In this document: one piece after another, positions 35,593 to 44,143 of the stretch
Position numbering within the stretch: the first letter of the stretch is position 1
Layout of the letters: the number at the start of each line of letters is the position of its first letter
Origin: Aurantiochytrium sp. KH105
Taxonomy: Eukaryota; Sar; Bigyra; Thraustochytrida; Thraustochytriidae
Assembly (NCBI GenBank): GCA_003116975.1
Contig: BGKB01000053.1
Span: 308,346-372,345 of the forward strand
Length of the DNA: 64,000 bases
Reading direction: 5' to 3'
The notes under the pieces: model-generated
Told to the model about the DNA's origin: nothing
The model's database searches: none
What the model saw: the letters and a program-made list of their open reading frames with translations, nothing else
Made by a program: the position numbers and the translations under genes

Positions 35593-35941
35593 TCAGTTGA
35601 CTTTTGAAATTGCAGGGTGTTCAAGGAATCGAAAAAGAGAGAACTCGATCGTCGTTGCTGGGTCGACTCGTCAGACTTGTGTCTTTTGTTTGCTGGCGTT
35701 GTCTTTTTTTTAATTTTTTTAATTCATTCTCCTTTTTCTTCTTTTTGTCTTTCTCTCTCTTTACCCCTTTCCCAAAGGTTTCCATGTGCTTTCTTGCTTT
35801 CTCGCTCTTCTTTGACGCGCTCAGCCGCCAGTCTTGAAAGCTGCTTTTACAGGTGACAAAGGTCAAGCTTAACCTTGACTGCTTTTACTCGACTTTGTAT
35901 GACCGTCCGCGTCCAGGTCCGAGTCCTTCAAATTTGAAAGG
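35593..35941. other. Short intergenic spacer LPCAT-ALKBH7
   Basis: About 350 nt between same-strand genes, with T/C-rich tracts (35704-35770). It probably contains the LPCAT poly(A) site and the ALKBH7 promoter. Confidence 0.55.
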
Positions 35942-36733
35942 ATGCTGGGCGCGACGAGAGTGTTCGCGCGTGCGCGAGGAAGACAATGCGGGCTGGCGCT
36001 ACGCAGGGCGTCAAGCGCCCCAGCAGTGCCCGGTAGCAGTCTGCAGGCAGACCCCAAGTTTGTGGACGCTTCGCGGGGGGAAGGACTGGAGATTGGCGCT
36101 GCGGACGCTGTGGTGTTCCCGGACGCCATCTCGCAAGAGGAGCACGACGCGCTCGTAGAGGAAATTTTGCATGGCGCAAGCGACCGTGCCATGCGCAAGT
36201 TTAGAAAGCGCAAGTACCAAGTGGATCACTGGGACGCCGTCATTGTCGGATACAAGGAAATTGAGCGCGCAATGCCGCTGTGGCCCCCGGCCTTGGCTTC
36301 TGTTCTGCAGCGCATGCAGGACTTTGTGCAGCGCTACCTGGAGGAACACGTCGAAAGGGTCAACGGTCCACTCGAGTACCTTCCTCCGCACATTATAGAT
36401 CTTGCTGCGGATGGAGAGATTCGGCCGCACGTGGATAGCATCAAGTTTTCGGGCGAGGTTGTGGCTGGACTCTCGCTACTGAGCACACGCACCATGAGCT
36501 TGCGGAAGGGTCGCGACGATCCGCATGCCTACACCAAGGATGAGCCTGCCGTTGACCTTTTGTTACCACCGCGCTCACTTTACATTCTATGCAATCGCGC
36601 TCGCTTTGACATGGGTCACTCTGTCGAGCGCGTTGATCCACCGGAGCGTCGCTTTTCGATCATCTTCCGCGACGCCATCCCAATTGATAAGGAAAACGAC
36701 CCCAGCTCTTTTTTGTCGCGGCACATTGTCTAA
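35942..36733 (+). CDS. ALKBH7: ALKBH7-like mitochondrial 2-oxoglutarate/Fe(II) dioxygenase
   Basis: 263 residues (human 221). The first ~30 residues (MLGATRVFARARGRQCGLAL) are Arg/Ala-rich without acids, a typical mitochondrial presequence. Catalytic core: YLPPHIIDLAADGEIRPHVD with SIKFSG gives the HxD iron ligands, then VVAGLSLLSTRTMSLRKG, LLLPPRSLYILCNRARFDM with GHSVE (distal His), and RRFSIIFRDA (2OG-binding Arg). These match human ALKBH7 blocks closely. ALKBH7 acts in the mitochondrial matrix; roles proposed in animals include programmed necrosis and mitochondrial RNA processing. An AATAAA signal lies at 36774. Confidence 0.92.
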   Translation: MLGATRVFARARGRQCGLALRRASSAPAVPGSSLQADPKFVDASRGEGLEIGAADAVVFPDAISQEEHDALVEEILHGASDRAMRKFRKRKYQVDHWDAVIVGYKEIERAMPLWPPALASVLQRMQDFVQRYLEEHVERVNGPLEYLPPHIIDLAADGEIRPHVDSIKFSGEVVAGLSLLSTRTMSLRKGRDDPHAYTKDEPAVDLLLPPRSLYILCNRARFDMGHSVERVDPPERRFSIIFRDAIPIDKENDPSSFLSRHIV

Positions 36734-36996
36734 GATTCTGCCTCCGGGCGTCTTGGTGAACTCGTTGAAACAGAATAAAATGAATTTGACCTTGTTACAA
36801 ACATTGCGTGCCGTTTTTGAACAAAGCATGACTTTCCAACGTCAACGTCTCACGGCGGCAATGAGACAAATGAATCTGCTTTCCGCAAATGTACGTTTGC
36901 GAGAATGCTACCATACGTCACTCACGTTTTTCTTATTTTCTTTTGTGCTTCTCTCACGAAATTACAAGATTTTTAAAAAAAAAATTATTTGACCTC
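36734..36996. other. Convergent 3' region ALKBH7/RAD9
   Basis: About 260 nt between two stop codons, AT-rich, with AATAAAA at 36774-36780 and a poly-A stretch at 36975-36985. No gene. Confidence 0.6.
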
Positions 36997-38199
36997 TTAA
37001 GACGCTCGTAATCGCTCGCCTCGCCTCGACGAGGAGGGCACAATGCTACCCCCGTCCAACTCCATGCTTTCTGTGAGTCCCGTCATGGATGCTGCGAGCG
37101 AGTCTGTCGCTGCATCATCTGCACGAGCATACTTGTGCCGAATTGTTGCATTGTTTCCAGCATCGTGCTCGCCCTCGCCACCGGCCCTTTCCTCGGAGAC
37201 GCGGGAAGAGCTCTCGCGCGTGCGTTTGGAGGCAACAGATGATGAAGATGAAGTCGTCGATGATGTTGCCCGCGGAGCCACCGAGGCCTCGTCCGTCTGA
37301 CCAATCTCCTCGGCCTCGAGCGTGGCCACGACGAGCTCGGCCTGAAAGGTTTGAATGGATCCGCTTGCAATATTGTCGGTGGTGTTTCCGCCCATGGTAT
37401 GCATGCCTGCTAGCGATTCGTCCGTGGAGAAGAGAAAGGGAGATCCAGCACCATTACATAAAAATGCCACATTGACGACGCCAACGACATCGCAAAATTG
37501 CAAGAGGGCTTTCATTTCTCTGAGACCAAAGGCAATCTCGCTGTCTTGCTCGGTGCCCACTGAGAGGAGCTCGAGCTCGTTGGCGGCAATTCCAACCTCT
37601 GTGCGAAGCGTCTCGAATTCTGTGCTGTGGTCAACATGCTGAAAGTGCGAACGGAAGCGCAGGCCGGTGTCTGCTTGGAGAACAAGTGAGGCCTCCTCGG
37701 CACCGTAGATGAGACTGAGCGCTTTCATGAAGATGCTTGTGCGCGCGACGATTCGATTTTGCGCTGCTGAGCGGTCAAAGGAAGCGTGTACGACGCTGGT
37801 GTCCTCGTAGTGCAGTTCGTGAGTCTTGACGAGGCCGCCGCGGCACTGCGAGCTAAAGACGATGACATGTCGAGCTCCTTCTTGGTGGAGACTGATCGTG
37901 ACGCGTTCTGTTGTCCGAACCGACTTGAAGACGCTGGCCAGCGACCGAAGAGGGATCTTGATGGCGAGCAGACCGGCGCTACTCATGCTTATGTTTTCAA
38001 AAAAGGCGTGAAAAAAGGTAAATACGTTGAAGGCCGTCTTGGCGTCGTTCATTGTACTAAGCGTTAGCGAGGTGGGCCCGCCTCGTTGGCCTCTGCTACT
38101 TTCCAGCACTAGTTCCTTGCCGACCTTGCTCAGGCATTGCACGCACGCGGCAAAAACCTTGACGTTCTTTTCCGGGATGGAGCATTGCAGCGAGCTCAT
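36997..38199 (-). CDS. RAD9: RAD9 subunit of the 9-1-1 checkpoint clamp
   Basis: The start at 38199 (MSSLQCSIPEKNVKVFAACV) gives 400 residues (human RAD9A 391). The PCNA-like fold is seen through SIPEKNVKVFAACVQCLSK, TLSTMNDAKTAFNVFTF, IPLRSLASVFKSVRT, VFSSQCRGGLVKTHELHYED, RIVARTSIFMKALSLIYG, IAFGLREMKALLQFCDVV and NVAFLCNGAGSPFLF. The order and spacing match RAD9, including the KTHELHYED block (human 'KTHNLSFQD'). Residues ~275-400 are a Ser/Thr/acidic tail with a KRTRESSSR patch, comparable to the phosphorylated tail that recruits TOPBP1. RAD9 forms a ring with HUS1 and RAD1 loaded at DNA damage. It is divergent from the crotonase gene. Confidence 0.92.
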   Translation of the reverse strand: MSSLQCSIPEKNVKVFAACVQCLSKVGKELVLESSRGQRGGPTSLTLSTMNDAKTAFNVFTFFHAFFENISMSSAGLLAIKIPLRSLASVFKSVRTTERVTISLHQEGARHVIVFSSQCRGGLVKTHELHYEDTSVVHASFDRSAAQNRIVARTSIFMKALSLIYGAEEASLVLQADTGLRFRSHFQHVDHSTEFETLRTEVGIAANELELLSVGTEQDSEIAFGLREMKALLQFCDVVGVVNVAFLCNGAGSPFLFSTDESLAGMHTMGGNTTDNIASGSIQTFQAELVVATLEAEEIGQTDEASVAPRATSSTTSSSSSVASKRTRESSSRVSEERAGGEGEHDAGNNATIRHKYARADDAATDSLAASMTGLTESMELDGGSIVPSSSRRGERLRAS

Positions 38200-38763
38200 C
38201 TCTCCCTTCACTCCTCCTGTCGCTCACCGCCCCGGGGCGCTCCTTTGCACGAGGTAAGAAGGAGGAGAATCAAGGGAAAGCGTTGCCTCCTTGGCGCCCG
38301 CACGTTTGGCGTTTACAGAGCGACCTTGTCGCGCGTGGCGCGCGAGAGTGCCAGTGCTCTGCTTGCTCCTTGGCCTCGTTCCCCGGAGACGGTAGTTAGT
38401 ATTTCTTTTTAAACTTGCGCAACCCATTTTCGAAAGGAACGGGTCTTGCGTTGCGCACTTTGGGGTTGCGCAGGCAGGCAGCCAGGCTTCGTTTGCAATG
38501 GATTGCAATGCAATGCAAGGAAGGAAGGCAACGCGAATGCAATGTGCGTCGATCATGTCCTTGCCTTTTGCACAGTGCTTTCGTTTGGGTTACAGGCGAG
38601 TCTTGAGCTCATTGCACTGCAGACGAGCATCGCGGAGGTGCATTGGCGACGAGAGCGGCCAGTTCGGAGCAGGCAGAGCCGCAAGCGACGCGAAGCAGAG
38701 CAGAGCGGAGCAGCGCGGAGCGACGCGGACTCGACGCGGAAGTACGGCGCAGCGCGGAAGACG
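38200..38763. other. Divergent promoter region RAD9/crotonase
   Basis: About 560 nt with short GCAGGCAG/AATGCAATG repeats (38470-38545) and a GC-rich leader for the crotonase. No gene. Confidence 0.5.
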
Positions 38764-39609
38764 ATGAGCCAACTCCTGGAGACGACGGTGAAGGGCGGGA
38801 TTGCGACCTTGCGGTTCAATAACCCGCGCAAGCTCAACGCCTGGTCGCAGTCCATGATGAAGGCGAAACGCGCTGCGCTTGCGCAGGCGTCGGCGAACGA
38901 AGAGGTCAAGGCCGTCGTGCTGACGGGCACGGGGGACTACTACTGCGCGGGCGTCGACTTGGCGGCCGTGCTCAAGCCTATGATGCCGGGCAAGCTCGTC
39001 AAGATGCTCAAGGACCTGAATGAGGAACTCTTTGACCAGTTCATCCGCTTTGACAAACCAATCTTCGCCGCGGTCAATGGACCAGCCATCGGTGCCGCTG
39101 TCACCAGCTCCACGCTGTGCGACGGCATTATTGCCAGCAACCGGGCCACTTTCCACACGCCCTTTGCAAGCCTGGGTCTTGTCCCGGAGGGCTGTAGCTC
39201 GGTGCTCTTTCCGGAGCTTCTCGGTGACGAGTTGGCGCAAAAGATGCTCAATGAGAACTACAAGCTTTCCGCGGAGGAGGCGGCCAAGACGAAGATGCTG
39301 ACCGCCATGATTCAGACCGGCGACGCTGCACCGGCTAGCGGTATTGACGAAGCATTGCTCGACGCCACGTACGCCCATGTTGATGAGTACCTCACCAAGA
39401 ATGGCACACAACGCTCGCGTTCCCCAGAGGAGACCGCACGTCTGCGCGAGGTCAATGCGCAAGAGTCGGCGGCCCTTGCTGACGCATTTGTGTCCCCGCC
39501 CTTTTTCCACGCCATGGAGGCCAATGCCGAGCGCCGCGGGCGTACCAACGCCAAGCTTGCCTTTCAGACGCTTCGTGTGACGCGGCCCGTATGGGGATTG
39601 TTTCTATGA
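38764..39609 (+). CDS. Crotonase superfamily protein, Delta3-Delta2-enoyl-CoA isomerase-like
   Basis: The start at 38764 (MSQLLETTVKGGIATLRFNN) gives 281 residues. Crotonase features: RFNNPRKLNAWSQSM, TGTGDYYCAGVDL (oxyanion-hole Gly in CAGVD), FDKPIFAAVNGPAIGAAVTS (second oxyanion-hole block), DGIIASNRATFHTPFASLGL, and VPEGCSSVLFPELLG. The Glu in PEGCSS matches the catalytic Glu of enoyl-CoA isomerases (ECI2/PECI type); the two Glu pattern of hydratases is not seen. Isomerases move cis/trans-3 double bonds to trans-2 in unsaturated fatty acid beta-oxidation. No peroxisomal PTS1 tail (ends VWGLFL) and no clear mitochondrial presequence, so the compartment is open. Confidence 0.85.
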   Translation: MSQLLETTVKGGIATLRFNNPRKLNAWSQSMMKAKRAALAQASANEEVKAVVLTGTGDYYCAGVDLAAVLKPMMPGKLVKMLKDLNEELFDQFIRFDKPIFAAVNGPAIGAAVTSSTLCDGIIASNRATFHTPFASLGLVPEGCSSVLFPELLGDELAQKMLNENYKLSAEEAAKTKMLTAMIQTGDAAPASGIDEALLDATYAHVDEYLTKNGTQRSRSPEETARLREVNAQESAALADAFVSPPFFHAMEANAERRGRTNAKLAFQTLRVTRPVWGLFL

Positions 39610-39893
39610 AGCGGGGCCATTTTTTTTTGTTACGTGCGCGTGTGAATAGCACTGATCCGTGTAGCCCAAAGAATTAGCCAGCACTCGAGCTCGAAAAGAA
39701 ACACACAAGGATTTTTTTATTTGCTAAAAGTTCGTGGCGAAGCACATCGCATAGCATTTTGTGAAAAGTAAAACGAAGCAATAAAACAATGCGAAGAAGA
39801 AGAAGAAGAAGAAGAAGAAGAAGCCTTCGACGCGAAGGAGGACTTGGGGCCAATACTCACTCACCAAGGCCGGACTTTTCCTTTTGCTGTGAG
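39610..39893. other. Convergent 3' spacer with GAA repeat
   Basis: Between two stop codons. It holds AATAAAA-like AGCAATAAAACAATG at 39777 and a GAA/AGA trinucleotide tract at 39792-39823. Confidence 0.6.
39792..39823 (+). repeat. GAA trinucleotide repeat
   Basis: About ten GAA units in the 3' spacer. Confidence 0.95.
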
Positions 39894-41019
39894 TTAAGCG
39901 GACGCACTGCGCTGGGCAATGGTGAATTTGATAGGCTTGGCAAAGTCACGCATCTTCATGGTATCCTCCTGCGTATCTTGCACTTCGAGCCCAAAAGGCT
40001 CCATCCATTCGGCTAGTGTCGCCTCTGGGAGCTCTTCATCAAACTCGCACACCATAAGGTGCCCACCGGGCTTGACCGTCTGACACAGGTGTTCGAAGAT
40101 AATTTGAGGTTCCATGGTGTGATGCAAGACAAAGCAGACCATTGCAAAATCGACCTTGCCGGCGAAGGTCTCTAGTTCCTGGCCATTTTTCCTCGGGTCG
40201 ATCTTGGTGAAGCTCAAGACATTGTCGAGGCCCTGCTCCGTGGCGCGACGTTGCGCCACCTTGAGCATTCCCTTGGAAACGTCGAGACCGCAGCTCCCAG
40301 GGGCAAGCGCCTTGCCAAGATTGCACAAGAGATGTCCGGGTCCACACCCAAAGTCCAACGTGACTAGTTTGGTTGCTTCATCTGTCGGCCACCACCCCTG
40401 ACGCTCCAGAAAGGCCTGCTCGAGCTGCACGAGACGAAATCCTTCCTCCATCTTGGCATACTCTTCGGCTTTTTCGTCCTCGAAAAAGTCTTGATCGTAG
40501 TTGTTTCCAATGCCGCTGTGCGAATGGCCGTGACCGTGCGAATGGCCGTGACCGTGCGAGTGACCATGACCATGCGGAGNCGTCCTCGAAAAAGTCTTGA
40601 TCGTAGTTGTTTCCAATGCCGCTGTGCGAATGGCCGTGACCGTGCGAATGGCCGTGACCGTGCGAGTGACCATGACCATGCGGAGAGCCGTGGACGTGCG
40701 AATGGTCGGGACCATCATCGCCGGGTCCGGGTGGGCCCCTTGGCGGTCCTCCAGGTGGTCCTCCAGGTGGTCCACGAGGCGGTTCACGAGGTGGTCCTCC
40801 AGGTGGTCCACGAGGCGGTCCACGAGGTGGTCCTCCGTGTGGTCCTCCGGGCGGGCCATGATGGCCTGGACCATGCGAGTGTCCATGACCACCGTGACCA
40901 CCGTGCGAGTGTCCATGGCCGTCGTGGTCCGGGCCGTGCGCGTGTCCATGGCCACCGCAAGAGTGTCCGTGGCCCTCAGCGTCTTCTTCGTGACGTTCAC
41001 GACTCTTTCTTTGTCCCAT
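39894..41019 (-). CDS. Class I SAM methyltransferase with His/Gly/Pro-rich N-terminus (split by assembly duplication)
   Basis: Starts at 41019 (MGQRKSRERHEEDAEGHGHS). The N-terminal ~140 residues are HGHSHGHGHS-type and GPPGGPP/RGPPRGPP-type repeats, a probable metal-binding, flexible segment. The methyltransferase domain starts near EEGFRLVQLEQAFLERQGWW: VTLDFGCGPGHLLCNLGKAL (motif I), GLDVSKGMLKVAQRRA (motif II), VDFAMVCFVLHHTMEP, and TVKPGGHLMVCEFDEE. Substrate unknown; Methyltransf_11-type fold. A 105-nt exact duplication flanking the N at 40580 breaks the frame here. Taking out one copy plus the N (106 nt) leaves a continuous 339-residue protein, so the break is an assembly error, not a biological frameshift. 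Confidence 0.85.
40475..40685. repeat. 105-nt exact tandem duplication joined by N (assembly artefact)
   Basis: The sequence 40475-40579 (CGTCCTCGAAAAAG ... CCATGCGGAG) is repeated exactly at 40581-40685, with a single N at 40580 between the copies. This is what results when two contigs with overlapping ends are joined without merging the overlap. Confidence 0.93.
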
Positions 41020-42005
41020 CGTGCTCGAATCGCACGCTCAAGCGTGGAACCTCTGACGTTGCTTGCTGAGCGTCTTGCGCTTGGGGAAAGCTTTACCAGG
41101 CAGGTCACGAGCTGGCTGGCTGACTGCTCGCTCGTTAATGGTGAATTGAAGTGCCGTGCCCTGCCTTACCTCGTGGCGAATGCATGAAGGAGTTTTACCC
41201 TTGGAGTTTTGCGATTTGAGCGAAAGCAAGCAAGCAAGTGATTTTTTTTTATTTTTTTTTTACCTTCTTCCGTCTCTCCCACCATCATAATCTTGGCGCG
41301 TGGCGGGAAGCCGGGGTGGGAGCAACTCGCGTGGGACAAGTCGAGCTGGAATGCGTGCCAATCGAGGTTGTCCGCGAACGCAGAACAATGGGAGCCGCCA
41401 AAGCCATTGGTAGTGGATAGAAAAGAGCGCTGCGGATCTCGCAAGAGCAAGAGCTCATCATAACTAGGCCTTCTTTTGTTTTTCTTGCAGGAAAGAGGTG
41501 TTGGAAAGAGTATAGCGTCATTGGCATGCATTGTACTGGTCACCGACCATCGCGCGACGTAGTATACCTTGTGCCGATAAAGTCGTGGATTTCGTCGTCA
41601 TGTATGACCGTAAACTGAAAATCATGACCGAGCGAGCGCAGCCGACGCCAATCTCGACTGCGGCATGCAAGCAAGCTCGAAAACCCTGTTTTCAAGGCGA
41701 GTATCGTGAGCAAGATCCCTACTCACGTCAAAACACTGCGCAAATCGTCTTCGCGCAAGTTGAATGCAGCAGCAGAGAAAAGATGAATGCCCGCCTCTGC
41801 GCAAGATCTTCTTCCCCGCCTGCGACCGGTCCATAGCAGTTCCGTAGCGGTTCCGTGACGCCGATCGACGCCGCTCGACGCCGACAGCCAAATTTATGAC
41901 GGAGGAGTTGGACCGGGGCGGAGAGCAACAGAATCAAAAGCAGCGACATCTCGCGCGGCGTTCCGACGAAGAGGCGAGGACGCGAGTGGCAGAGGGCTCT
42001 CGAGA
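41020..42005. other. Divergent intergenic region, methyltransferase/FBXO9
   Basis: Almost 1 kb. Poly-T (41240-41262), short AAGC repeats (41224-41238) and scattered ORFs of up to ~125 codons without recognisable features. It presumably carries both promoters. Confidence 0.5.
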
Positions 42006-43544
42006 ATGTCTTCAAAGACACCGAGCCTCGCGCGCGCGCTCGAAGAGTATCAAGAGTCCGAGGCGCTGCGCATTGCGGGGCTCGACGCCGATGGCGCGAC
42101 AGCCGCCGAGGCCAGCAACCGCGCGAGCGGTCCCAGCGCTGGTCCAAGAAGCGCACATCGTGCGGACGTAGAGCCGCGGTCGACGCAGACGGCGACATAC
42201 GCTCCAAGACCTGCCGGCGGCGAAAGGCTTCGCGCTGTCGAAGATGAGGCCGACCTCGAGACCCTCGTCGCCAATGGCACGCGAGGCGACACCGACACAC
42301 ACGAGGAGAGCCCGGAAATGGTACTTGAGCAGCTTGGAGCGCGCAACGTGCTCGTGGACCAGTTTTCCAGCGCGCTTCGCCGCCCAGAAGACGATGAGGC
42401 AAACAACTGGCACGAAGAAAGTGCCACCGACAACCTTTTGCCTCGGTTTTGGCTTCGCAAGGGCTTGCCTCTCCGGCGAACGGAGCAGTCAAAACAAGAG
42501 CAGGAGAAGGACGGCAAGACGCAGCGACAAGCGAAATCTTCCCCAGCATCGTCTCGAGACGTGGTGGTCGTCGAGGATGATGACGAGGAGGAGGAGGAAC
42601 CTGCGGACCTCGGCGATGGCTTTCGCGATCTGCCAGCCGACATTGTTTTGCGGATTCTTTACTTTCTCGATGAGGATGCCTTGGATTTGATGCGCGTGTG
42701 CAACCCGGCATGGGAGGGAGAGCTTCGTGCCGAGGCGCTCTGGCGGCAATTCTGCGAACGCATTTTTGTCCCGCCGGCATTCCGACCCGTGCGCACCGTC
42801 GAGACGAGCAATGGCGCCATCGTCCCGGCCAAATTCATGTCTTGGGAAAAGGTAAGGCGATTACGCCCGCGAGTGCGTCCCGAGACTGGCGTATACATTC
42901 TCAAGTCGACTTACATTCGCACGGCTGGTCCTCGCACGCTGTGGTCACCTGAGGACTACAAGGCCGTCTTGGAGATGCGTCATTACCGGTATCTGCTCTT
43001 CAAGCCAGATGGCCAGGTGCTGTACGCTTCGACGCCCTTTGCCCCAGCTAAAATGCGCCCAAAGTTTAAGCAAAAGCTTTTCGAGGACTGGGTCACCGAC
43101 GGCGTGGCGCGGCAAGTCGTCGAGATCGAAGAAGATGGTGAACATGAGGGCGAGGGCCAAGCAGAGGGCAAGACGGAGTCCGGCGTCAAAACTCCCGCAG
43201 CGCCAAACAAGCCTGTGGAGAAGATGACAAGGCGCAAGCGTGCCGAGCTTTTGCGCTTGCAGCGTCAAAAGCTTGACACGACCCGAGGAGACGTTATTCA
43301 TACGGGACTCTACACTGTTTCCAACGGGGTGGTCTCTGTTGTCATCAATCTTGTCAGGTACACGGTAACCTTTGATCTCAAGCTCCACCCTCGGGGCGGC
43401 TCACACGACATCTTACAGACTGTCAAGCACCAATCCGTATACCACAAGGAGGGCGAGCGCATTGTCGACTACAAGCTCAGTGGGAGCGTGCTAGAGCGTC
43501 TGTGGAACTACTACGCCTTTTCTGATCCCTCGGATCCGAGCTAG
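42006..43544 (+). CDS. FBXO9: FBXO9-like F-box protein (SCF substrate receptor)
   Basis: 512 residues beginning MSSKTPSLARALEEYQESEA. The N-terminal ~200 residues are charged and poorly conserved, with an acidic DDDEEEEEP run. The F-box lies at ~205-255: FRDLPADIVLRILYFLDEDA, LDLMRVCNPAWEG, ALWRQFCERIF. The C-terminal FBXO9/Hrt3 domain follows: FMSWEKVRRLRPRVRPETGV, YILKSTYIRTAGPRTLW, MRHYRYLLFKPDGQVLYAST, then after a low-complexity insert GDVIHTGLYTVSNGVVSVVI, HQSVYHKEGERIVDYKLS and LWNYYAFSDPSDPS. These equal the human 'GVYISKTTYIRQ', 'YYRYIRFFPDGHV' and 'YTAFSERP' blocks. Known role: substrate adaptor for SKP1-CUL1 ubiquitin ligase (TEL2/TTI1 in animals). No TPR is obvious at the N-terminus. 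Confidence 0.9.
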   Translation: MSSKTPSLARALEEYQESEALRIAGLDADGATAAEASNRASGPSAGPRSAHRADVEPRSTQTATYAPRPAGGERLRAVEDEADLETLVANGTRGDTDTHEESPEMVLEQLGARNVLVDQFSSALRRPEDDEANNWHEESATDNLLPRFWLRKGLPLRRTEQSKQEQEKDGKTQRQAKSSPASSRDVVVVEDDDEEEEEPADLGDGFRDLPADIVLRILYFLDEDALDLMRVCNPAWEGELRAEALWRQFCERIFVPPAFRPVRTVETSNGAIVPAKFMSWEKVRRLRPRVRPETGVYILKSTYIRTAGPRTLWSPEDYKAVLEMRHYRYLLFKPDGQVLYASTPFAPAKMRPKFKQKLFEDWVTDGVARQVVEIEEDGEHEGEGQAEGKTESGVKTPAAPNKPVEKMTRRKRAELLRLQRQKLDTTRGDVIHTGLYTVSNGVVSVVINLVRYTVTFDLKLHPRGGSHDILQTVKHQSVYHKEGERIVDYKLSGSVLERLWNYYAFSDPSDPS

Positions 43545-44143
43545 CGTTTATCCAAGGTTAGTTTTCTGGGGAAGGGAGAAGCTGAACGGGTCAACCTAAG
43601 AAAGAGTAAGAGTTGCGAAGCGAGCACGCTTTCTTCTTCTTCTTCTTCTTCTTCTTCTTCTTCTTCTTCTTCTCCTTTTTGTCACAATAATTTTACAAAT
43701 GACGTAGTATACATTTTGTCCTTTGCAGCAAGGCAATGTTGCGCGGAAGCATGCTGTTGGTGCCACGAGGTGCGATTCCGTGCTTTGAAAGTGAAATTAT
43801 GTCCCAAAACGTCGCCGATTCAATGTAATAAGAGGAGGCCACGACGCGAGGCGAGGCGTGCGTTGATCGCACGAACTTGCCCCGGACTCACTTGGGAGAA
43901 TCAGGTGGAGCGGCAGTATGAGCCCTCTGTACTAACAGTAAAGGTTAGTGACTATTATAATGGCAAGGGATCAAGGGGGGGGGGGAGGGGGGGAGAAGAT
44001 CGAGCATGTAGAACGAATAAACGAAGAGAAGAGAAGACCCGCCACGCGCGGAGGCGCGTGGAGCCGCGTGGAGGTCGGCAGTCTGTCGATGCGCGGCGCG
44101 GGGGCTGCCGGACGGACGCGCGCGCGCGACAGGGCGACCGACC
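43545..44143. other. Intergenic region with TTC tract upstream of the RCC1-RasGAP gene
   Basis: About 600 nt. A TTC trinucleotide tract at 43630-43673, poly-G at 43976-43993, and a GC-rich leader. No gene. Confidence 0.55.
43630..43673 (+). repeat. TTC trinucleotide repeat
   Basis: About fourteen TTC units, downstream of FBXO9. Confidence 0.95.

Noticed and set aside
40580-40580. Biological frameshift in the His-rich methyltransferase
   Set aside because: Exact flanking duplication plus a single N is the mark of an assembly join.
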